Below, piece after piece: positions 1-10,827 of a stretch of 64,000 nucleotides of DNA. The translations under genes were made by a program, and so were the position numbers. Numbering within the stretch: the stretch's first letter is position 1; the number at the start of each line of letters is the position of its first letter. The stretch lies in contig NC_016479.1 of NCBI RefSeq assembly GCF_000227115.2, forward strand, positions 1,672,686-1,736,685. The letters are read 5' to 3'. The notes beneath the pieces are model-generated. The model did not search any database. It saw nothing but the letters and a program-made list of their open reading frames with translations, and was not told the DNA's origin. Origin of the DNA: Naumovozyma dairenensis CBS 421. Its lineage: Eukaryota; Ascomycota; Saccharomycetes; Saccharomycetales; Saccharomycetaceae.

Positions 1-432
1 AATTCCAGTAATGTAACCACCAACATCATTGCCACTCGCGCGATTACCACTATTATCATAATCTAAGAATGGTTCATCTGGTAATAGTTTCAGTTTTTGA
101 CTAGTTCTGGAACTTCGCTGTGCTCCAATCCTATTCATACTCGTACCACCCTTAATCATATTACTATTATTATTGGGATAAGATCGCATTTTCGTATTCC
201 TATCCTTCATACTCCCATTATTATTATTGCGACAATTACTATGTCTCGATAATGTTGACGATATTCGTGGTGGACCATCCATGTATGGTATATACTTATT
301 CGTACTTTTCTGCGATCTTGATATTAAAGGATCTTCCTTCTTTAATAGCGACTGTTCTTGTTCTTCTTCTGGCTGTTCTAGATCTGTAGTAGCATAATGA
401 CCGTCTTCGTTTCTATTGTCATCTTTTTTCAT
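1..432 (-). CDS. RMD1: RMD1-like protein, N-terminal part (gene runs off the left edge)
   Basis: An open frame on the minus strand runs from the ATG at 432-430 to the window edge without a stop, giving 144 residues. It is hydrophilic and low in complexity: a Glu/Gln-rich start, Asn-rich middle, and a Ser/Arg-rich stretch followed by QKLKLLPDEP. No domain is reached. The identity rests mainly on context: it is divergent from NHP10 with a 354-bp shared upstream region, as RMD1 (YDL001W) and NHP10 (YDL002C) are in S. cerevisiae. Rmd1 is a DUF155 family protein required for meiotic nuclear division, and a disordered N-terminal region before the DUF155 domain is expected. The diagnostic domain would lie to the left of this window, so the name remains a synteny inference. 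Confidence 0.6.
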   Translation of the reverse strand, partial: MKKDDNRNEDGHYATTDLEQPEEEQEQSLLKKEDPLISRSQKSTNKYIPYMDGPPRISSTLSRHSNCRNNNNGSMKDRNTKMRSYPNNNSNMIKGGTSMNRIGAQRSSRTSQKLKLLPDEPFLDYDNSGNRASGNDVGGYITGI

Positions 433-786
433 TGTCTATCAAAAATGGGAATCAATATTCTAATCTGTAGTTGCTCCACTCTGCTCCTGTTGCTTTTCTT
501 GAACGGTTGCTTTTTATTTCACCTCTTCTTCTTTATCTTGTATATATATAATATTCCATATTTGTTTATTATAGTTCCTTGTTCCCTTACAATGTCTCTG
601 TCTATGCGAATTGCAAATGAATTGAAAAGTGAAATAAAGAAACCAACCTTCAACAAAGAGAAAAAAAAAAAAACCAAAGAAGACATCAAACCCATCAAAT
701 ATAGAAAGAACATTATTACATTCATCTCAGAATCCGACATATATATTTATATCAAATCATAACAACAACGTAGCTTTCAATCCACG
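433..786. promoter_or_regulatory. Shared upstream region between RMD1-like gene and NHP10
   Basis: This 354-bp stretch separates two divergent start codons, so it must hold both promoters. It contains TATA-like stretches (about 539-550 and 738-752) and a 12-base A-tract near 660. Small open frames in it (397-762 plus, 519-740 minus) overlap each other and resemble nothing. Confidence 0.5.
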
Positions 787-1527
787 ATGAATACAAACAA
801 CGATCCTAGCGAACTTAAAAGGAAGATTGAAGAATTGAAACAAAACAATGAAACATTAGGCCTAGTAGTACAAAGAACAAGAAAATCAGTGAAAAGACTT
901 AGATTAGAATATGGGATCCTCTTGGAAAGATTAGAATCCAGAATTGACATTGATCCAGAATTAAGTTCTGAAATTCCCCTACCAAATTTAGAATCTTTCA
1001 AAACTGACTTATTAAATAAACCATTGAAAAAAGGGAAAAGTAAAAGAATTAAGAATAAATTAAGAGATCCAAATCTACCCAAAAGACCAACGAATGCATA
1101 TCTTATCTTTTGTGAAATGAATAAGGAAAATTTAAGATCAAATGGATCATTGGACGTCACCAGGGATTTATCTGAATTATGGAAGAGTCTGGATGAAACA
1201 GGGAGAAGCCCTTATTTCGATCTTTATAATCAAGATAGAGAAAGATATAGATCTGAAATGGAAACTTATAATAAAAATTTGGAAAATTCAAATAATATCG
1301 TCCCAGCTTTAACTTCAGCTACAACGTCAGCTACAAATACAACTGCTAAAACAACACCGATGAAAGTGACAAAATTACTACCAATATCCGATGATTTAAA
1401 GACACAAGAACTTACAACTTCCACCAATGGTATCAATAATGTTAATGGTAGCAAACCAAAATTAAATCACGTAACAAAAGATGGCCCTATTGGTGACAAA
1501 ATAGACCACGAAGATACAAACGATATC

Positions 1528-1562
<35 letters not shown>

Positions 1563-2040
1563 GGAAGTAGAAGAAGAGGAAGATGACGATGAAGAAAATG
1601 AAGAAAATGAAGAAAACGAAGAAGACGAGGAAGATGATGACGATGATGATGATGATGATGATGATGAAGAAGAAAACGATCATGATGATAATAGTGAAGA
1701 AGAAGATGGATTTAACAAAGTGGGTAGCAGTCGCGGCGAACAAGAAGACGAGGAACTTGAAGATGAAGAAGACGATGAAAAAGCAGAAGATATTATAGAT
1801 CAAGATGAAAATGTTGAAGAAGAAGAAGACGATGAACACCCAGGAGAAGGAGATGAACAAGCAGAGGAGGAAGCGGAAGCAGAAGAGGAAGAAGAGGAAG
1901 TTGATGATGACGATGATGACGACAACGATGACGATGTGATGCAAATCCATACAATAGCTAAACAAGATGACCCAGATGCATCAGAAACTGATACTACCGA
2001 AGAACATTTAACAACTTCTGGGCTTCCTAGTGGAGCTTAA
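787..2040 (+). CDS. NHP10: HMG-box subunit of the INO80 chromatin remodeller, with a long acidic tail
   Basis: Nhp10 is an HMG-box DNA-binding subunit of the INO80 nucleosome-remodelling complex and acts in the nucleus. Residues 1-60 are a charged helical segment (VKRLRLEYGILLERLESRI) closely matching Nhp10. Residues about 95-163 form one HMG box, entered by DPNLPKRPTNAYLIFCEMNK and followed by GSLDVTRDLSELWKSL. From about residue 180 the chain becomes low in complexity, and residues about 249-383 are almost pure Glu/Asp, encoded by GAA/GAT repeats. The protein is 417 aa against roughly 203 aa in S. cerevisiae, and nearly all the extra length is this tail. Position next to the RMD1-like gene supports the assignment. 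A 167-codon minus-strand frame across the acidic tract is a by-product of the repeats. Confidence 0.93.
1527..1935 (+). repeat. GAA/GAT trinucleotide-rich tract inside NHP10
   Basis: Imperfect GAA, GAG, GAT and GAC triplets run through the C-terminal third of NHP10 and encode long Glu and Asp runs. Pure stretches lie around 1531-1570 (GAA/GAG) and 1635-1668 (GAT). Such tracts change length easily by slippage. Confidence 0.9.
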
Positions 2041-2822
2041 TTTGGTAATTTCGGAACGGAAATAATATATACCTATGTATCAATAAGACTGTTATCAATC
2101 ATTAACTATCACAAATTTTTTTTCAGTCGACAACGACTTCACATCTTAAGCATATATAAGTAATAATCGACAAAATCGTCGGAGATTAAACAATTTCCCA
2201 ATATAATGATATTTCATGTAAATTAAATGGCATTAAAACTGGTGACTCTGAATAATTCTTGAGAAAGATGCATCAAAATTGATAAAGAATAACGGGCTTC
2301 TAATGGTTTGTCACCAAACTGACAGATCTAGTAAAGCGGCCGCTACTAGCGTCAGACATAGGATTACTAATTGTTATTTATATAAGCCTTTTCAGCGTTC
2401 CTTGTTTTATATCTGAAACACAAATATCTAGGTCTAGTCCACTGACACAATTATGGGAGACGTACACACCTCAAGAATCAGTTGACTCCCTCGCTCCAAG
2501 TGATATTGTAGGAATAGATTAACGCTTAGTACTCGGATGCTCGACAGCCTCACTTGAGACATATCTTATAGTTTTAAATTCTTCCTTGACAAACTAAAAC
2601 TACGAGACCAACCAGCTCATCTAGATGAACGCAATTGCTGAATCTGCTTTACAACATTTTGAAACCTATCCGATTCAGACTAACAATTATTGAAGCATCA
2701 GAACTATTTCTATTTTATTTTAGTTTTGTATGTCATGGATCATTGTGGAATTAGAAGACACAGAGCGTGATGATACCACTCTGATATCATAACTAGATAT
2801 TTGCTATTTTTTATAATAATAT
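2041..2822. other. Intergenic stretch before tRNA-Val, no gene seen
   Basis: 782 bp with no supported gene. A TATA-like segment (about 2378-2388) and mixed sequence upstream of the tRNA gene could be a worn LTR, but no TG...CA ends with a target duplication could be paired. A NotI site lies at about 2336-2343. Confidence 0.4.
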
Positions 2823-2896
2823 GGTTTCGTGGTCTAGTCGGTTATGGCATCTGCTTAACACGCAGAACGTCCCCAGTTCGATCCTGGGCGAAATCA
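2823..2896 (+). tRNA. tRNA-Val, anticodon AAC
   Basis: The 74-nt sequence folds as a standard cloverleaf. The acceptor arm GGTTTCG pairs with CGAAATC, followed by discriminator A. The D arm carries TGGTCTAGTCGGTTATGGC, the anticodon loop reads TTAACAC with anticodon AAC, and the T arm is CCCAGTTCGATCCTGGG. No intron is present. A T-run (from about 2897) follows as the Pol III terminator. The sequence looks essentially identical to S. cerevisiae tRNA-Val(AAC). Confidence 0.97.
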
Positions 2897-3255
2897 TTTT
2901 TTAATTTAATTTTTTATTTGTCTTTATTGGAATTGTTGAAAACCCAAAACTACAGCTCCCATTAGACTCTCCATAAATAAGTAGAGAGGGAAGCTGCTGT
3001 ATTTTTTTTGCACTAGCCGCGTATGTTCCAGATTTAGTTAGTAAAGGATTCAATTTGGGCAAGACGCCTGGCGTCTTGATGTTTAAAGGCAGCCAGAGTC
3101 GGATTATATAAACTACAGAAAGTTAGTAAAGAAAATACTAAACCTTTCGTTTCTTTTATTAGAAAGAAAAATATTGTTCATGTCTATATATTAGATCGGC
3201 TCTATAGCCAAGCTAAATATATTATATATGCATTCTATTTCTTCCTCTTCCGAGT
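2897..3255. other. Intergenic stretch between tRNA-Val and the F-box gene
   Basis: 359 bp holding the tRNA T-run terminator and the 3' flank of the minus-strand F-box gene. A short dyad, AAGACGCCTGGCGTCTT, lies at about 3061-3077 and may act in transcript ending. No gene seen. Confidence 0.4.
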
Positions 3256-5634
3256 TTACTTTTGATTAATATTACCGTATGAATATAAAACGAAACCATC
3301 CTTATCTCTTACTTCTACGGGGACATTAACATTCAATACTGGTTTTAGTAACAGTTCCCAATCATACCTTGTTCTTGGAGTACAAAATAACAAATTTCTC
3401 AACAAGCGAATTTTCACAGATTTAAATTTCGATAATGATTTAAGGAAACACCAAAGATTCAAATTTGGGATATCTTTAAAATATTTAAAATTTTGGTAAT
3501 TGTTAATTATTTCATCATCCATATCATTAACGGTTTCATCTACAGACAAGCCATGATATTGTTGGTTTTGATTTTTCAAAACGGAAAGACAATCCTTGAA
3601 ACAGTTTCTCACTGATGTGTTCCAATAATAATCATTATGGAAATGATCATCGATTTCATTATTATCAGTGGGATGCGTGTTTCTACCATGCACTGGTACA
3701 TTAGATCGAGTGGAGTTATGATCCGTCCTGTAGCCAATCAATGTTTCTTGGTCTGCAATATCATTATCTGCCAATGAGTTCATCATTTTTTCCCAAAACA
3801 CTATTGGTGATAGCGGGTAAACATTTCTAAAGGGGATATTAATAATATTGATGTTGATATTCTTATGAGGTAACCTATCCCATAGTAATTTATAGTAATG
3901 GTAAAAGTAGTGGAATTCTGGTATACTTGAATGTTTGAAAAAGTCTCCTTGACTTTTGGTTAGAGTAGCAGGTTTCCTTCTATTATTTTGGAGATTATTA
4001 TTATTATTGTCTGTTGTTGTGGTCCTTGAAATATACTTTAAATTCAATGATAATACTATTGATGATGTAGCTGGTGGGGCTTGCAATGTATAATCTACAG
4101 TAGAATCTAGCAGAGTTTCACTTAGTGAATTACAGTCATGTTCTAAGATCGCTTCATTATTATGAGGTGGATTTTCATAATAATATTCATCATCCACTAA
4201 TGTTTCATTCATGAAACATATACTACTGCAATCAATTGATAAATCAGTCAATGCTGAAAAGCAATTACATAGCAGAAGGTCATATTTACTTGTAATTTGT
4301 AGCAATTCTAAATTCTTAACGCATTTAAAATATGGATTGAAAAGTTTCAAAATTCCATTACCTGGTATGATACTACATGACTTTAAAGTCAAAGCATGGA
4401 ATGGTGCATGAAGTTGATACAGCCCTGTCGGTTCCAATCTTAAATGTAACGGTAAAAATTCCATTGGTGTATCTAAGGATTCTGTATCTATGATAATGTT
4501 TTCTAAAATCAATTCATTTATTATACCAAAGCAACATAAAAGATTAGGTCTTAAACGGACAACATTATTTCCTGTTTTTTTATCTTTTGATGCTCTAATT
4601 TCCAAAGTTTTAATTCTTTGCAATGAATAAAACTTTCTTTCATATTCAGAGACAAATTGCTTAGATATTTCAAACGTTCGAAGATCATTGCTATTAATAG
4701 ATTGTTGGCCCTTGATAATTTTTTTAAAGAAATCCCTTGACCCGTCGTTGAATACAGAGTACCATAATGGGATTTTAAAATTAGATTCCACATTACTTAG
4801 AATCACATGTGTTAAATTAGGGAGATAATCAATGATATCTAACATTAATTCAATGTAAGTATAATGAGAATATTTATTTTCCATTTTATCGATGGTTTTG
4901 AAACAAGACTGGCAAAATATGTCATTGTTATTGTATTTCCGGGGACTATTTGTATTACCATTATATGAATCCGAAGTAGGTTGTTCTTCAATTGTGGTAG
5001 GAATATTATTTTTATTAGATATATTTTTCATAGCGGAAGACGTTGATAAACTTGATGTTGACTCATAAACGTATGAGCCTGCAATGGTCTGATCATTTTT
5101 ATTATGAAACTTGGAATATTTAAATAAAGAATCTTGGCATTGTGGGTTAACGAATTCAATAGATCGAACTAAAAATCTAACGTTTTGTGAAACCGTATCA
5201 TCCTGCTTATTATTATTAACAATATTATTATTACTGTTGTTGTTTATAGCGTTTGATGTGTGAAATTCTGAATGGATGATTGCATTGAATTTCAATAATG
5301 ACAATTTTGTATCTAGTACCACATGATTATAAAGGAAATTGTTACTAATAATATTGTATAATGTCGAGTTCACCTCGCATAGAGATAATAATGTTCTGGT
5401 GTCCAAATTTTGCAGAATAAGTAATAATAGCTTCTTCGGTAGTTTCAACAAATGTAAAGGAGGGTATTCTTGAACAACTTTAGAATTAGAAATGGACGTT
5501 GAACATCGCGGGAGGTTTCCGGATTTTTCGTCATCAAACCCATTTTTCTTCAGGAGTGGAGATGTACTAGTATTATCTTCTTTCGATGACAATGAAAGGT
5601 ATTTCGACCTTCCTAGTAGTTGTAAACGCTTCAT
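3256..5634 (-). CDS. F-box protein, probable SCF ubiquitin-ligase adaptor
   Basis: The 792-aa product has an F-box at about residues 62-106 (LKLPKKLLLLILQNLDTRTL, then LCEVNSTLYNIIS). F-box proteins bind Skp1 and present substrates to the SCF ubiquitin ligase. Beyond it are a CQSC motif near residue 240 and a long region of Leu/Ile-rich segments (LTHVILSNVE, IKTLEIRASK, INELILENIIID) that reads like irregular leucine-rich repeats. Asn-rich linkers, common in this yeast group, break up the protein. I could not place it on one S. cerevisiae gene: YLR352W has similar length, while YDR306C and MFB1 are shorter. Its position between NHP10 and the YBR054W-like gene does not match S. cerevisiae order, so this is a likely synteny breakpoint. 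Confidence 0.75.
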   Translation of the reverse strand: MKRLQLLGRSKYLSLSSKEDNTSTSPLLKKNGFDDEKSGNLPRCSTSISNSKVVQEYPPLHLLKLPKKLLLLILQNLDTRTLLSLCEVNSTLYNIISNNFLYNHVVLDTKLSLLKFNAIIHSEFHTSNAINNNSNNNIVNNNKQDDTVSQNVRFLVRSIEFVNPQCQDSLFKYSKFHNKNDQTIAGSYVYESTSSLSTSSAMKNISNKNNIPTTIEEQPTSDSYNGNTNSPRKYNNNDIFCQSCFKTIDKMENKYSHYTYIELMLDIIDYLPNLTHVILSNVESNFKIPLWYSVFNDGSRDFFKKIIKGQQSINSNDLRTFEISKQFVSEYERKFYSLQRIKTLEIRASKDKKTGNNVVRLRPNLLCCFGIINELILENIIIDTESLDTPMEFLPLHLRLEPTGLYQLHAPFHALTLKSCSIIPGNGILKLFNPYFKCVKNLELLQITSKYDLLLCNCFSALTDLSIDCSSICFMNETLVDDEYYYENPPHNNEAILEHDCNSLSETLLDSTVDYTLQAPPATSSIVLSLNLKYISRTTTTDNNNNNLQNNRRKPATLTKSQGDFFKHSSIPEFHYFYHYYKLLWDRLPHKNININIINIPFRNVYPLSPIVFWEKMMNSLADNDIADQETLIGYRTDHNSTRSNVPVHGRNTHPTDNNEIDDHFHNDYYWNTSVRNCFKDCLSVLKNQNQQYHGLSVDETVNDMDDEIINNYQNFKYFKDIPNLNLWCFLKSLSKFKSVKIRLLRNLLFCTPRTRYDWELLLKPVLNVNVPVEVRDKDGFVLYSYGNINQK

Positions 5635-8303
5635 ATATTGTTACTTTAGGGCTCTTTAGCTTTAGTATATGTGCTGTATGGTGGCAAAAGAAACGATCTT
5701 TTCTTCAGTAATCTTCAAACGTTTTGGCAGATAAGTAATGTATATGTCGAGAATTAATCTCAGGGATAGTAACCTAGACTATAGTTCTTGCAATGTAAAG
5801 GTTAAGTGCCTAGGTCGGATACCTTTCTTACCCTTCTTATTCTTCTTATTAAGTTTTGCCCATTTTCCATCTCTTTCTCCGTTGATATCATTTTTAAGAT
5901 ATGACTTTACCTCGAGAAAGGGAGCAATCTGCATTAGGTCTTCGCGAGACACCCGGACTTCTCTTTTCTTTTGTCAAGGGCTGAAGCCACATCTCTTTAC
6001 CTATTACCCTACTTAATTTTACAAAGCCCTATAAGCCACAGTTATCACTTCGATAACTGAACTTCCACCAAGTCATATCAAAACATCCTACGTATTACAT
6101 GTGAATTACCCATTAGCTCACATCGACTACGTGCGTACAAACATATAAAAAGCTTTCATTTTACTATTCTTTTTAGAAATAACGATGCATGTGCTGTCAC
6201 GTTTTGTTGTACACCTGGGTTTTATCCATGCTCTTATCTGAATTCCATCTAGTATCTCTTTATTGATTTATAGTGTAACCCCGTATAAGTTTAATCAAGT
6301 AGTAGGAATTTTAGAGTATGATACCTACATAGTGTAACCCATACCTCTCAGTTTATGATATCTGAGTTCATAGGCTTTTTTAAGATTTACTGTTTGGAAA
6401 GAATATAGCGTATGTACGTATGTAGTCAAATGTTTTCGAAAAGAATAGGTCTCAAATTAAGGCTGTTTGTAGGAATAACATAATTCAGACCATAACGAAA
6501 CTACTAGTGGACACTGATCAACTTTTCATCTCAAGTGGGGGCTGCAACGATTAAAGTTCAAGTTAAAGAGCTCAACTGATACCCGTTCATGAATATTAGA
6601 CTTTAAGTTTAACACGGCAACATTCTTCCCGAAGGTTCTATAACAAGAGCTAAGCAATCGAGTCCCCTAAAAATCGAATGGCTTTTGGAAAGCCATATAC
6701 TTAAGTACGTAATTGTTAAAAACTGCTGAAGAATAACTTAATCTGGTTTTTGTTTTTTAAATTTAACTGAGTTCAACTCCATTGAATGATCTTACTTTGG
6801 TTCACTGATTTGTTTACTTTTACCTAAAAAAGCTTAAGTAGGGAGGTCTCAGTATAAGCGCCGTTCAATCGCGGCATATTCTGACCCTAACTTTACATAT
6901 TACCTTAATGGAAAATTTTCGAGTGAAAAATTACGATGAGTGTAAAAGATCATTCGTACCTACGGGTAGTTTACTCGACACGGTCTGAAAATCGGAAAAA
7001 AAGGACGCAATTGTTACAGCTTACCGTACGTTACGGACAAGCTTCATGAAATAGAGCAATAACATTTATTATCACACCAATTTGGTCTGATTTTTGATTT
7101 GTACAAAAAAAAAACATCGCTCCGTTTATTCTTGCTTTCTTGAAACTCTTTGCCCGAAGGGCGTCTGTCTGTCTGGCTGGCGTTAACAGCTTGTGCATAC
7201 ACAATTATATAATTGAAGAAAAACTAGCCCTACGTATAAATCGTTAGAAGTAAGATACGACAAGGATGCTTAGTCGTAAGCAGAGAAACTAGTTGAATTG
7301 GTTCGGCACAGTTCTAAAATTGCTGAAAGCTCCCATCTTCTCTATGTACCTATCGTTATAACGTTTTCCTTGGAAGAAAACGTGACTGGAAGTTCTGTCG
7401 ATAAGACGAACGTAGAAAATTTTTTTAACTCGGAGATTAGTAATTTTCTATTTTTTATTCCGAAAATCTTGAGATTTTTCCGAGAATCCAATTTAACTAA
7501 AAAATGCCACGGCATTCTAATGATAAGATAAATGACAAAATGGATGGCATTTATTTTCTGGCTTCCACTCCTTGAAAAGATAAAATTGAACTCGAGTTAA
7601 TTATTCGGAGTATCCTTAGTCCTTACTAAGGTAACTAAAGACTCCTTAGTTAGGCACTTCCCAATGATTTTTTTGAGGATCGGTAGAGTATGAATAGAAT
7701 TTGTACGCACGTTCGTTAGTAACTTATACTCCCTGTAAAAAAATACCAACAAGTTTGTTGCCTCATCCTTAATCTATTTGAGGGAAATAATAAACACCAA
7801 ATACCCTTCTAGGATAATTATAAATAAACAGTAACCGATGAGTTCAATTGGCTCCCTTGAGGGAAACCTTTCTCTCAGAACGTTACGTAATTGGAATTGC
7901 TAACTCCGTCCAACCTCTACTCTGCTAATATTTGGACGCACTTACGTTTATTAGGGACACCTTTATGCCTGTAAGAAACCTGAAGAAAAAAGAAGGTATC
8001 GCCATTTCCTCGTAGGCTCTAATACCAATTCCAATTCCAATCCCAATTTACGTAATTATATGCCTCAAAAGGGTAACTAGGATATCCTTTCAATGAAATA
8101 ACGCTCACGATTGAAACACTTGAGGAATTTGGTCTTGATATATAAAAATGTTTCTTCGTTCGAGGAAATATGGGCTTGCTATTTTCTGTCTGTCTGTCAA
8201 ACTTTGTCTTTTGTCATCTTGTTCCTTTTTATAATCAAAAATAATTAAGAATATTTAATAAAGAAATCATCTAAACTTAATATTTAAAAACTAATAAAAA
8301 GTA
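5635..8303. other. 2.7-kb gene-free stretch upstream of the rhodopsin-like gene
   Basis: No convincing coding region. Small frames at 5738-6016 and 7298-7531 resemble nothing known. Visible structure: CTGT repeats near 7166-7180 and 8190-8202, a CCAATT-type tandem at about 8027-8047, and a dyad of CCTTAGT units around 7613-7655. The last few hundred bases are the promoter of the downstream gene. Confidence 0.4.
8139..8147 (+). promoter_or_regulatory. TATA box of the YRO2-type gene
   Basis: TATATAAAA lies about 157 bp before the ATG at 8304, a usual distance for a yeast TATA element. TATA-containing promoters fit the stress-regulated behaviour of the YRO2/MRH1/HSP30 family. Confidence 0.6.
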
Positions 8304-9267
8304 ATGTCAGAGTTCACAGAACTTTATAAAAGAGCCGGTAACGAAGCTATCAAGCTAAACCCTCCAACTGGGTCAGATTTCCATTTAACCGCTCGTGGTT
8401 CAGATTGGTTATGGGCTGCTTTCTGTCTTTTCCTTTTTTCAGCAATGCTACTGATTGTATTGATGTTCAGAAAGCCAATCAATGAAAGATTGTTCTACTA
8501 TACGGCAATTGCTCCATGTGCTTTCATGGCTATCGCATACTTCACAATGGCTTCCGATTTAGGTTCTACTCCAATTAGAGCTAAGTACGACCATGTTAAG
8601 ACAAGTACACAAAAAGAACACCCAGGTTACAGACAAGTCTTCTACAGTAGATTTATTGGTTGGTTCTTAGCTTTACCATGGCCAATTATTCAAGCTTCTT
8701 TGTTTGGTAAAACTCCATTGTGGCAAATTGCTTTCAACGTTTGTATGACCGAATTCTTTGTTGTTTGCTTCTTAATTGCTTCTTTGGTCCATTCCACCTA
8801 CAAGTGGGGTTACTACTCCTTTGGTATTGCTGCTAGTATTGTTGTTATGATTAGTGTCATGACTACAACAAAAAATTAGTTGCTCAAAAAGGTAATGACA
8901 TTAAGACAGTCTTTACTTGTTTCTTGGTGTTCAAATGTTCTTGTGGTTAGTTTACCCAATTTCCTTTGGTTTATGTGAAGGTGGTAATGTCTTGCAAACG
9001 GATTCTGAACAGATTTTCTATGGTATCTTAGATGTTTTAATGATGTGTGTTATTCCAGTGTTATTCGTTCCATTAGCCTCTAACTTTGGTCTAGACAGAT
9101 TAGGTTACCACTTCGATGTCGAAGCTGCTCCAGCCACTAGCCACCCAGCTCCTTTACCAAAGGAAAAGAGTGATAGTAGTTTGGACTCTGAAAAGTCATC
9201 CTCAGCTATAGGTAAAGCTACCAAGAAATTAAAGAAAACTAAAAAGTCAAAGAAGTCTAAGAAATAA
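8304..9267 (+). pseudogene. YRO2: YRO2/MRH1-type seven-helix plasma-membrane protein, disrupted by two frameshifts
   Basis: Yro2, Mrh1 and Hsp30 are microbial-rhodopsin-like seven-helix proteins of the yeast plasma membrane that lack the retinal lysine. Codons from 8304 to about 8870 encode an excellent family match (NEAIKLNPPTGSDFH, HPGYRQVFYSRFIGWFLALP, VHSTYKWGYYSFG). This frame then meets TAG at 8877. Homology continues one frame over (VAQKGNDIKTVFTC, about 8876-8916), then in a third frame to 9267, ending in a Lys/Ser-rich tail typical of the family. Each break fits loss of one base, at the A-run near 8870 and at TTGGTG near 8922. Unbroken, the protein would be about 321 aa, close to Mrh1 (320). 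Sequence beyond the breaks is not decayed, so sequencing error or a very recent pseudogene are both possible. The YRO2 label follows its place before YBR056W. Confidence 0.85.
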
Positions 9268-10571
9268 ACTGGAAAGTTAAGAACATGAAAACAAGTTATA
9301 GAATCCAATTGTTTTTTTTTAGTCTCATTTATTCTTTGAATTTTCTAATTTCATTTTCCCTCCCTACCTTTCATAATAACTGCCTTCTCCAAGAGCAAAA
9401 TAATTAATGGACAGTATTATTTCTTTTTTATTCAAATATTGTTCACACAATTTTTTCCTTTAACTATTCGAAGGAAAAACATGCATTTTTTTTTTGGTAT
9501 TGTTTTTCTTTTCGAAAGTAATAATACCAAACACAGCTTTGACGTCATTTCTAATAATCATATACCGTAATATCTTTCCATTCTTAATAGTTATACATTT
9601 TTTTACTATTTTCTAATTAATTTTTAATTTATAATAAAGAACATTGTTTTTCATACTTTTTTTTATGAGGTGTAGTACTTGATCTGTAATGAGAAAGAGT
9701 TTCATGTTGTATCGAATTATTCTGTTCCAATGCATATGTTCCATATTCGATGTAAAGAACGCGGCAATAACTCCAAGTATTGATTCCCTCTTATTGTTTC
9801 TTTATGTCTTTGTATTGATCGCCTCTTATGTCAAGCGACGCAATTCTTAAGGCACGAAGGAATATCGTCGTAAATCAAAGAGTTTTCATTATAGGAAGGG
9901 CAACACCTATAGTAAAGACTTCTTCATACAATTTATAGACATATTTTAGTTCACTTTAAAAGAGGAAAAGATTATTATATCATAATTATGTACAAGTAAG
10001 TTTACACCCTAGGTTGAGGTGTATTGTAAACCGTAATAAGGTATGTAGACGTCAAAGAGAACACGTTATTGAGTTTTATTACCTGTACTAGAAATCTCTA
10101 AAAGAAAATGTTATAATTTAGGAAAACGAAATATTAGAACCTTCGAAAGATATGATTGAATAGGAAACATATTGGCAACTACGTTAATTAGAATAACCAT
10201 TGAGTAGTCAGGTTTTCTCAAGAAGATATCGGAAACTATGGAATTCCTTAGAGTTTTCCAAGACATAAAAAAGACACTTATTAGCTAGTTCAAATGGAAT
10301 AAGTTCTCTGTTTTAGACAAAGTTTTATAAAGAAAGTATGAAAAGTAATATAATCTCAAGGTTTAGAATAAGTGACTCAAGACTGCATTACAAGTTGTGA
10401 TTTACAACCAAAAAATATTGTAAATAGACTGCCGATACGCCAACAGCCTGTGAATATAGAAGACGCGACATTGAAGATAAAACCAGTAAACGTCGAGTCT
10501 CCATTATAAAGAGACGTATATATTAAGGTATACTCATAAGTCAGAAGGCACTCAAGCTACATAGTAATTAT
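9268..10571. other. Intergenic stretch before the LTR element
   Basis: 1.3 kb, very AT-rich, without a supported gene. A TGACGTCAT motif (ATF/CREB type) lies at about 9540-9548, downstream of the YRO2-type gene. The 5-bp target duplication of the LTR element follows at 10572-10576. Confidence 0.4.
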
Positions 10572-10576
10572 ATATC

Positions 10577-10827
10577 TGTCGGAATTATAATGTATCTGGC
10601 ACATAGTGTACAGACACGTGGTTTCGTACAACACGATATATGTTTTCTATATAAGAAAATTTTTATTCCATATGTAAAGTGTATAATATATATTACTCTC
10701 CTGTCCTAGGACGGGGAGGAGCAATTCTGCAACGAATCTACCTATAAGGTCAGGTCCTGCAGTCTAATCTGCATCCAATATATGGTTTAATATGTTATAT
10801 TCCCTAAAAAGCAATATGCTTCGAATA
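10577..10827 (+). repeat. Left (5') LTR of the non-autonomous element
   Basis: 251 bp beginning TGTCGGAATT and ending CGAATA, bounded by the target duplication on the left and the primer site on the right. It carries TATATAAG at 10648-10655, a likely promoter. The 3' end is TA rather than the usual CA, but both the primer site and the target duplication fix this boundary. Confidence 0.92.

Noticed and set aside
397..762. 121-codon plus-strand frame between the RMD1-like gene and NHP10
   Set aside because: It overlaps the RMD1-like start on the other strand and the shared promoter, and has only low-complexity hydrophobic and Lys-rich sequence.
1462..1965. 167-codon minus-strand open frame, Phe/Ile-rich
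   Set aside because: It is the antisense of the NHP10 acidic triplet tract; GAA/GAT repeats read backwards give long Phe/Ile/Val runs without stops.
2331..2348. AGCGGCCGCTACTAG resembles part of a standard cloning suffix with a NotI site
   Set aside because: Only about 15 bases fit, from memory, and both flanks are ordinary yeast-like intergenic sequence; most likely coincidence rather than vector.
2100..2822. Possible old LTR upstream of tRNA-Val
   Set aside because: A TATA-like stretch and location are suggestive, but no pair of TG...CA ends with a 5-bp duplication could be found.
6190..6204. TGTCACGTTTTGTTG, similar to the start of the 15.9-kb LTR family
   Set aside because: The rest of the LTR and its CGTGACA end are not found within 300 bp; the match is short.
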